A DNA stretch of 15,832 nucleotides from JAWOJB01 sp046484325 (GTDB lineage Bacteria > Actinomycetota > Acidimicrobiia > Spongiisociales > ZC4RG35): contig JAWOJB010000029.1 in assembly GCA_046484325.1 (NCBI GenBank), forward strand, positions 1-15,832, in the 5' to 3' direction. Below the pieces are notes generated by a model. That model searched no databases. It had not been told where the DNA came from and saw nothing but the letters and a program-made list of their open reading frames with translations. Both the position numbers and the translations under genes were made by a program. Below are positions 13,486 to 15,832 of the stretch, one piece after another (within the stretch, counting starts at the first letter, position 1; every line of letters begins with the position of its first letter).

Positions 13486-13499
13486 GGCGACCGGCTCAG
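13482..13499. terminator. Hairpin holding both stop codons of a convergent pair
   Basis: CTGAG (13482-13486) and CTCAG (13495-13499) form a 5-bp stem with an 8-nt loop. The stop of the UDG-like gene (13483-13485) and the complement of the nirS stop (13496-13498) lie in opposite arms. Confidence 0.4.
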
Positions 13500-15208
13500 T
13501 ACACGTCGCCGACCGTGTTGAAGACGTTGAACCTGCCGGTCGGGGTCACCAGGTCGGGGATCCGGGCGATCTCGACGAGAGTGGCGTCGTCGTAGACGAC
13601 GATCTCGCCCACCCGGCCGGGCTCGTCCGCCCGACCCCAGACGCTGACCCACACCTGGGTGCCCTGTCGGTTGTACTCGAAGTGCACGGCCCGCCCGTAG
13701 TCGGCGACCTCCCAGCAGCGGGCGGTCTCGGTCGGATCGGCCTTCGCCACCACGCAGACGCTCCGCTGGATCCCCTCATCGGGGTTGAGGGTGTGGTCCA
13801 CCCAGATCCAGGGGCTGTTGGGGTGGGTCTTCACGAACAGGCTGCCACCGCCGAGCAGGGGGATGTTCCGCACCACCTTCCAGGCGTGCTCGGGATGACC
13901 CTCGGGATCGGTGCCGATGGCGATCATCGCCCCCTCCCCGAGATGCGAGGTTGTCCAGACCGGCCCGTAGTCGGGATCGATCCAGTTCGCCCCCCGCCCC
14001 GGATGGGGGATGGCGGGCGTGTCGACCAGTGCCTCCATCGCTCCGTCGATCGCGTCGACGACCGCCACCCGGTTGGCCTGGTTCGCCGCCACCAGGAAGT
14101 AACGGCGGGAGGCATCCCATCCCCCATCGTGGAGGTACCGCTCGGCCTCCAGCATCTTGATGCCCGGCGCCTTCGGATCCGTGTAGTCGACCAGCCAGAT
14201 CTGGCCGGTCTCCTTGACGTTGACGATCCACTCCGGCTTGTGGTGGGATGCGACAATCGCCGCCACCCTCGGCTCTGGATGGAACTCGTTGGTGTCGTAG
14301 GTGTAGCTGCGGGTGCTCACGATCTTGAACGGCTCGAGTGTGAGCCCGTCGAGGACGACGAAGTGGGGCGGCCAGTAGCAGCCGACAATGGTGTACCGGT
14401 CGTAGAAGTCGCCTTCCGGGCCCGAGTACTTGCTCACCTCGATGGAGCGGGCGTCGTAGCAGGTCTTCACCTCGGCCACGGTGTCCGGCACCTCCATCCA
14501 CAGGTCGATCAGCGAGGCCCTGCCGTCGCGCCCGATCACGTAGACGTAGCGGCCGGTCGCCGACATCCGGGAGATGTGGACGGCGTAGCCGGTGTCCACC
14601 TTGTTGAGGACCTCGAAGGTGTCGCCGTCGATGATGGCCACCTGGCCTGCGTCCCGGAGCGTGACGGCGAAGAAGTTCTGCCAGTCACGGTCATGCTCGG
14701 GTGCGGACGGTCGCTCGGCCACCGGTACCTCGACCTCCCAGGTGTCGAGCATCTGGGAGAGCGCCATCTCGGGCGGCGCCGGTGGGTCCATCTGCAGGAA
14801 GACGGCCAGTTCCTCTGCCTGCTCCTGGGTCAGCACGCCCTGCTTTCCCCAGTCGGGCATGCCGCGAGGAGTGCCGTGGAAGATGATGGCCGCCAGCCCG
14901 GCGGTTCCCTTCGGAGCGGTGAGGTCGGGGGTGAGGGCAGGGCCGGTCGCCCCGTTGCGCAGCGTCCCATGACATCCGGCACACCGGTCGAAGTAGACCT
15001 GGGACGTCCGGCCGAACACCGCCTCGGTCAGAATCGGAACATCGCCGTCCCCGGTATCGACCGGCACGGTGGGCTCGACGGGCACGGTGGTCACCGTGCC
15101 GTCCGCCGGCGGAGCCTGCGACCCGGGAAGGCGAGACTGGAACCCACATCCGGCGAGGGTCATACCGACTGCGATCACGACGGCAATCCGCAACTCGCGC
15201 GCCACCAC
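13496..15208 (-). CDS. nirS: Cytochrome cd1 nitrite reductase, lipoprotein form (570 aa)
   Basis: NirS reduces nitrite to nitric oxide in denitrification, using haem c for electron entry and haem d1 as the active site. Haem c is bound by C-A-G-C-H (C76, C79, H80) with probable axial M117 in G-M-P-D-W-G. The C-terminal d1 propeller keeps T-G-Y-A-V-H-I-S-R (H211, the expected d1 iron ligand), E-F-H-P-E-P-R-V-A-A-I (H310) and E-R-Y-L-H-D-G-G (H360), equivalent to the two active-site histidines of known NirS, plus the typical C-terminus T-P-T-G-R-F-N-V-F-N-T. The N-terminus is unusual: signal peptide, lipobox L-A-G-C (C21) and a Pro/Thr-rich linker, so it should be anchored outside the membrane. 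Four extra cysteines (C250, C277, C485, C498) lie in the d1 domain. The GTG at 15208 has GGAGG 9 nt upstream. Confidence 0.93.
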   Translation of the reverse strand: MVARELRIAVVIAVGMTLAGCGFQSRLPGSQAPPADGTVTTVPVEPTVPVDTGDGDVPILTEAVFGRTSQVYFDRCAGCHGTLRNGATGPALTPDLTAPKGTAGLAAIIFHGTPRGMPDWGKQGVLTQEQAEELAVFLQMDPPAPPEMALSQMLDTWEVEVPVAERPSAPEHDRDWQNFFAVTLRDAGQVAIIDGDTFEVLNKVDTGYAVHISRMSATGRYVYVIGRDGRASLIDLWMEVPDTVAEVKTCYDARSIEVSKYSGPEGDFYDRYTIVGCYWPPHFVVLDGLTLEPFKIVSTRSYTYDTNEFHPEPRVAAIVASHHKPEWIVNVKETGQIWLVDYTDPKAPGIKMLEAERYLHDGGWDASRRYFLVAANQANRVAVVDAIDGAMEALVDTPAIPHPGRGANWIDPDYGPVWTTSHLGEGAMIAIGTDPEGHPEHAWKVVRNIPLLGGGSLFVKTHPNSPWIWVDHTLNPDEGIQRSVCVVAKADPTETARCWEVADYGRAVHFEYNRQGTQVWVSVWGRADEPGRVGEIVVYDDATLVEIARIPDLVTPTGRFNVFNTVGDVY

Positions 15209-15338
15209 GACGCACCACCTCCTCACCGCGGAGCTTCGGCGACCGCCCGGAGGCCGGGTTGGGCCGATGAGGCCCATCTCCCCGAGCCCGGGTGTCAGCG
15301 ACCAGAATCCACCCACCTCTCAGCGAAAGGAGACCACG
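15209..15338. promoter_or_regulatory. Divergent promoter region between nirS and the LLM oxidoreductase
   Basis: This 130-bp gap must hold promoters for both genes. Ribosome binding sites are visible for each (GGAGG at 15222-15218 minus, AAAGGAG at 15326-15332 plus). I find no FNR/NNR-type TTGAT-N4-ATCAA box, and no confident -10/-35 pair on either strand. Confidence 0.4.
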
Positions 15339-15832
15339 ATGGCGCTCGGGTTTGGATTGCTCAGCGCCCAGCTACGGCCGGGCGAGACCGACTGGACGAG
15401 GGCCTATGACGAGACGGTCCGGCTGGCAGGAGAGGCCGAACGGCTCGGCCTCTCCTCGATCTGGACCACCGAGCACCACTTCGTCGACGACGGCTACATG
15501 CCATCCCTGCTGGTCGTGAGCGCCGCCCTCGCCCAGGCCACCTCGACGATCGAGATCGGGACCGGGGTGGTGCTGGCACCGCTCCATCATCCACTCCGCC
15601 TCGCCGAGGACGCCGCCACCGTCCAGCTGCTGTCCCACGGACGCCTCACCCTCGGCCTCGGGCTGGGGTGGTCCGAGGTCGAGTTCGCCGGACTCGGGGC
15701 GGATCGTCGCCGGCGGGGAGCGGCGATGGAGGAGCTCCTCCAGATCCTCCCCCGCGCCTGGTCGGGCGAGCCGTTCCGCCACCAGGGCGCCATGTACGAC
15801 CTGCCCGAGCTGGCGGTGCGGCCGGTGCCCCC
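15339..15832 (+). CDS. LLM-class flavin/F420-dependent oxidoreductase, N-terminal part
   Basis: A luciferase-like (TIM-barrel) oxidoreductase; actinobacterial members commonly use cofactor F420, though FMN use is possible. The first strand G-F-G-L-L-S-A is followed by A-E-R-L-G-L-S-S-I-W-T-T-E-H-H-F (residues ~30-45), the family's signature W-x-x-E-H-H, then T-S-T-I-E-I-G-T-G-V-V-L-A-P-L-H-H-P-L-R-L-A-E-D-A-A-T and L-S-H-G-R-L-T-L-G-L-G-L-G-W, the cofactor-phosphate loop region. The substrate is unknown. The ATG at 15339 has AAAGGAG at 15326-15332, 6 nt upstream. About 164 codons are visible; the family is usually 280-350 residues, so roughly half is beyond the window. It is divergent from nirS. 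Confidence 0.93.
   Translation, partial: MALGFGLLSAQLRPGETDWTRAYDETVRLAGEAERLGLSSIWTTEHHFVDDGYMPSLLVVSAALAQATSTIEIGTGVVLAPLHHPLRLAEDAATVQLLSHGRLTLGLGLGWSEVEFAGLGADRRRRGAAMEELLQILPRAWSGEPFRHQGAMYDLPELAVRPVP

Noticed and set aside
13682..15409. Plus-strand open frame of 575 codons opposite nirS
   Set aside because: It is a shadow of the nirS coding strand; its His/Val/Gly-rich translation matches no family.

Overview
The window is high-GC DNA with closely packed genes. Its codon use, frequent GTG starts, many apparently leaderless genes (a TANNNT-like -10 box 5 to 8 nt before the start codon), an F420-type luciferase-family oxidoreductase, a NarL-type two-component pair and Thr-rich lipoproteins suggest an actinobacterium. 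Something near Acidimicrobiia is a guess; no rRNA or other marker here fixes the taxonomy. I see no tRNA, rRNA, CRISPR array, transposase or phage gene.

Layout. 1-1471: 3' part of a helical-repeat (TPR-like) regulator. 1596-2078: a Nudix hydrolase. Each gene is followed by one copy of a 47-bp inverted-repeat element (1464-1510 and 2151-2197). 2201-2769, minus strand: a glycine-rich RRM RNA-binding protein translationally coupled (GTGA overlap) to an IF-1-like protein, with a long structured 5' leader. 2913-3339: no convincing gene. 3340-4236, minus: a stand-alone LigD-type polymerase domain. 4302-4694: a DUF2237 protein. 4803-5738, minus: a LysR regulator divergent from an 82-residue unknown protein (5838-6086). 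6097-7137, minus: a lipoprotein with a Thr-rich linker, divergent from a nitroreductase (7247-7741). 7748-10002, minus: a likely operon of membrane protein, alpha/beta hydrolase and methyltransferase. 10170-12844: a membrane sensor kinase overlapping its NarL/LuxR response regulator, with a perfect palindrome over the promoter and start codon. 12859-13485: a uracil-DNA-glycosylase-like protein. 13496-15208, minus: a lipoprotein form of cytochrome cd1 nitrite reductase (NirS). 15339 to the end: an F420-dependent LLM-class oxidoreductase, cut by the window edge.

How it fits together. Most units are independent housekeeping or accessory genes. The three strongest leads are: (1) NirS as a membrane-tethered lipoprotein with four extra cysteines in its d1 domain and no d1-haem genes nearby; (2) the RRM plus IF-1-like pair, which looks like a cold- or RNA-structure-response module with its own hairpin-rich leader; (3) the duplicated 13-21-13 inverted repeat at gene ends. 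A smaller architectural theme is that three tightly convergent gene pairs place both stop codons in the two arms of one short hairpin.
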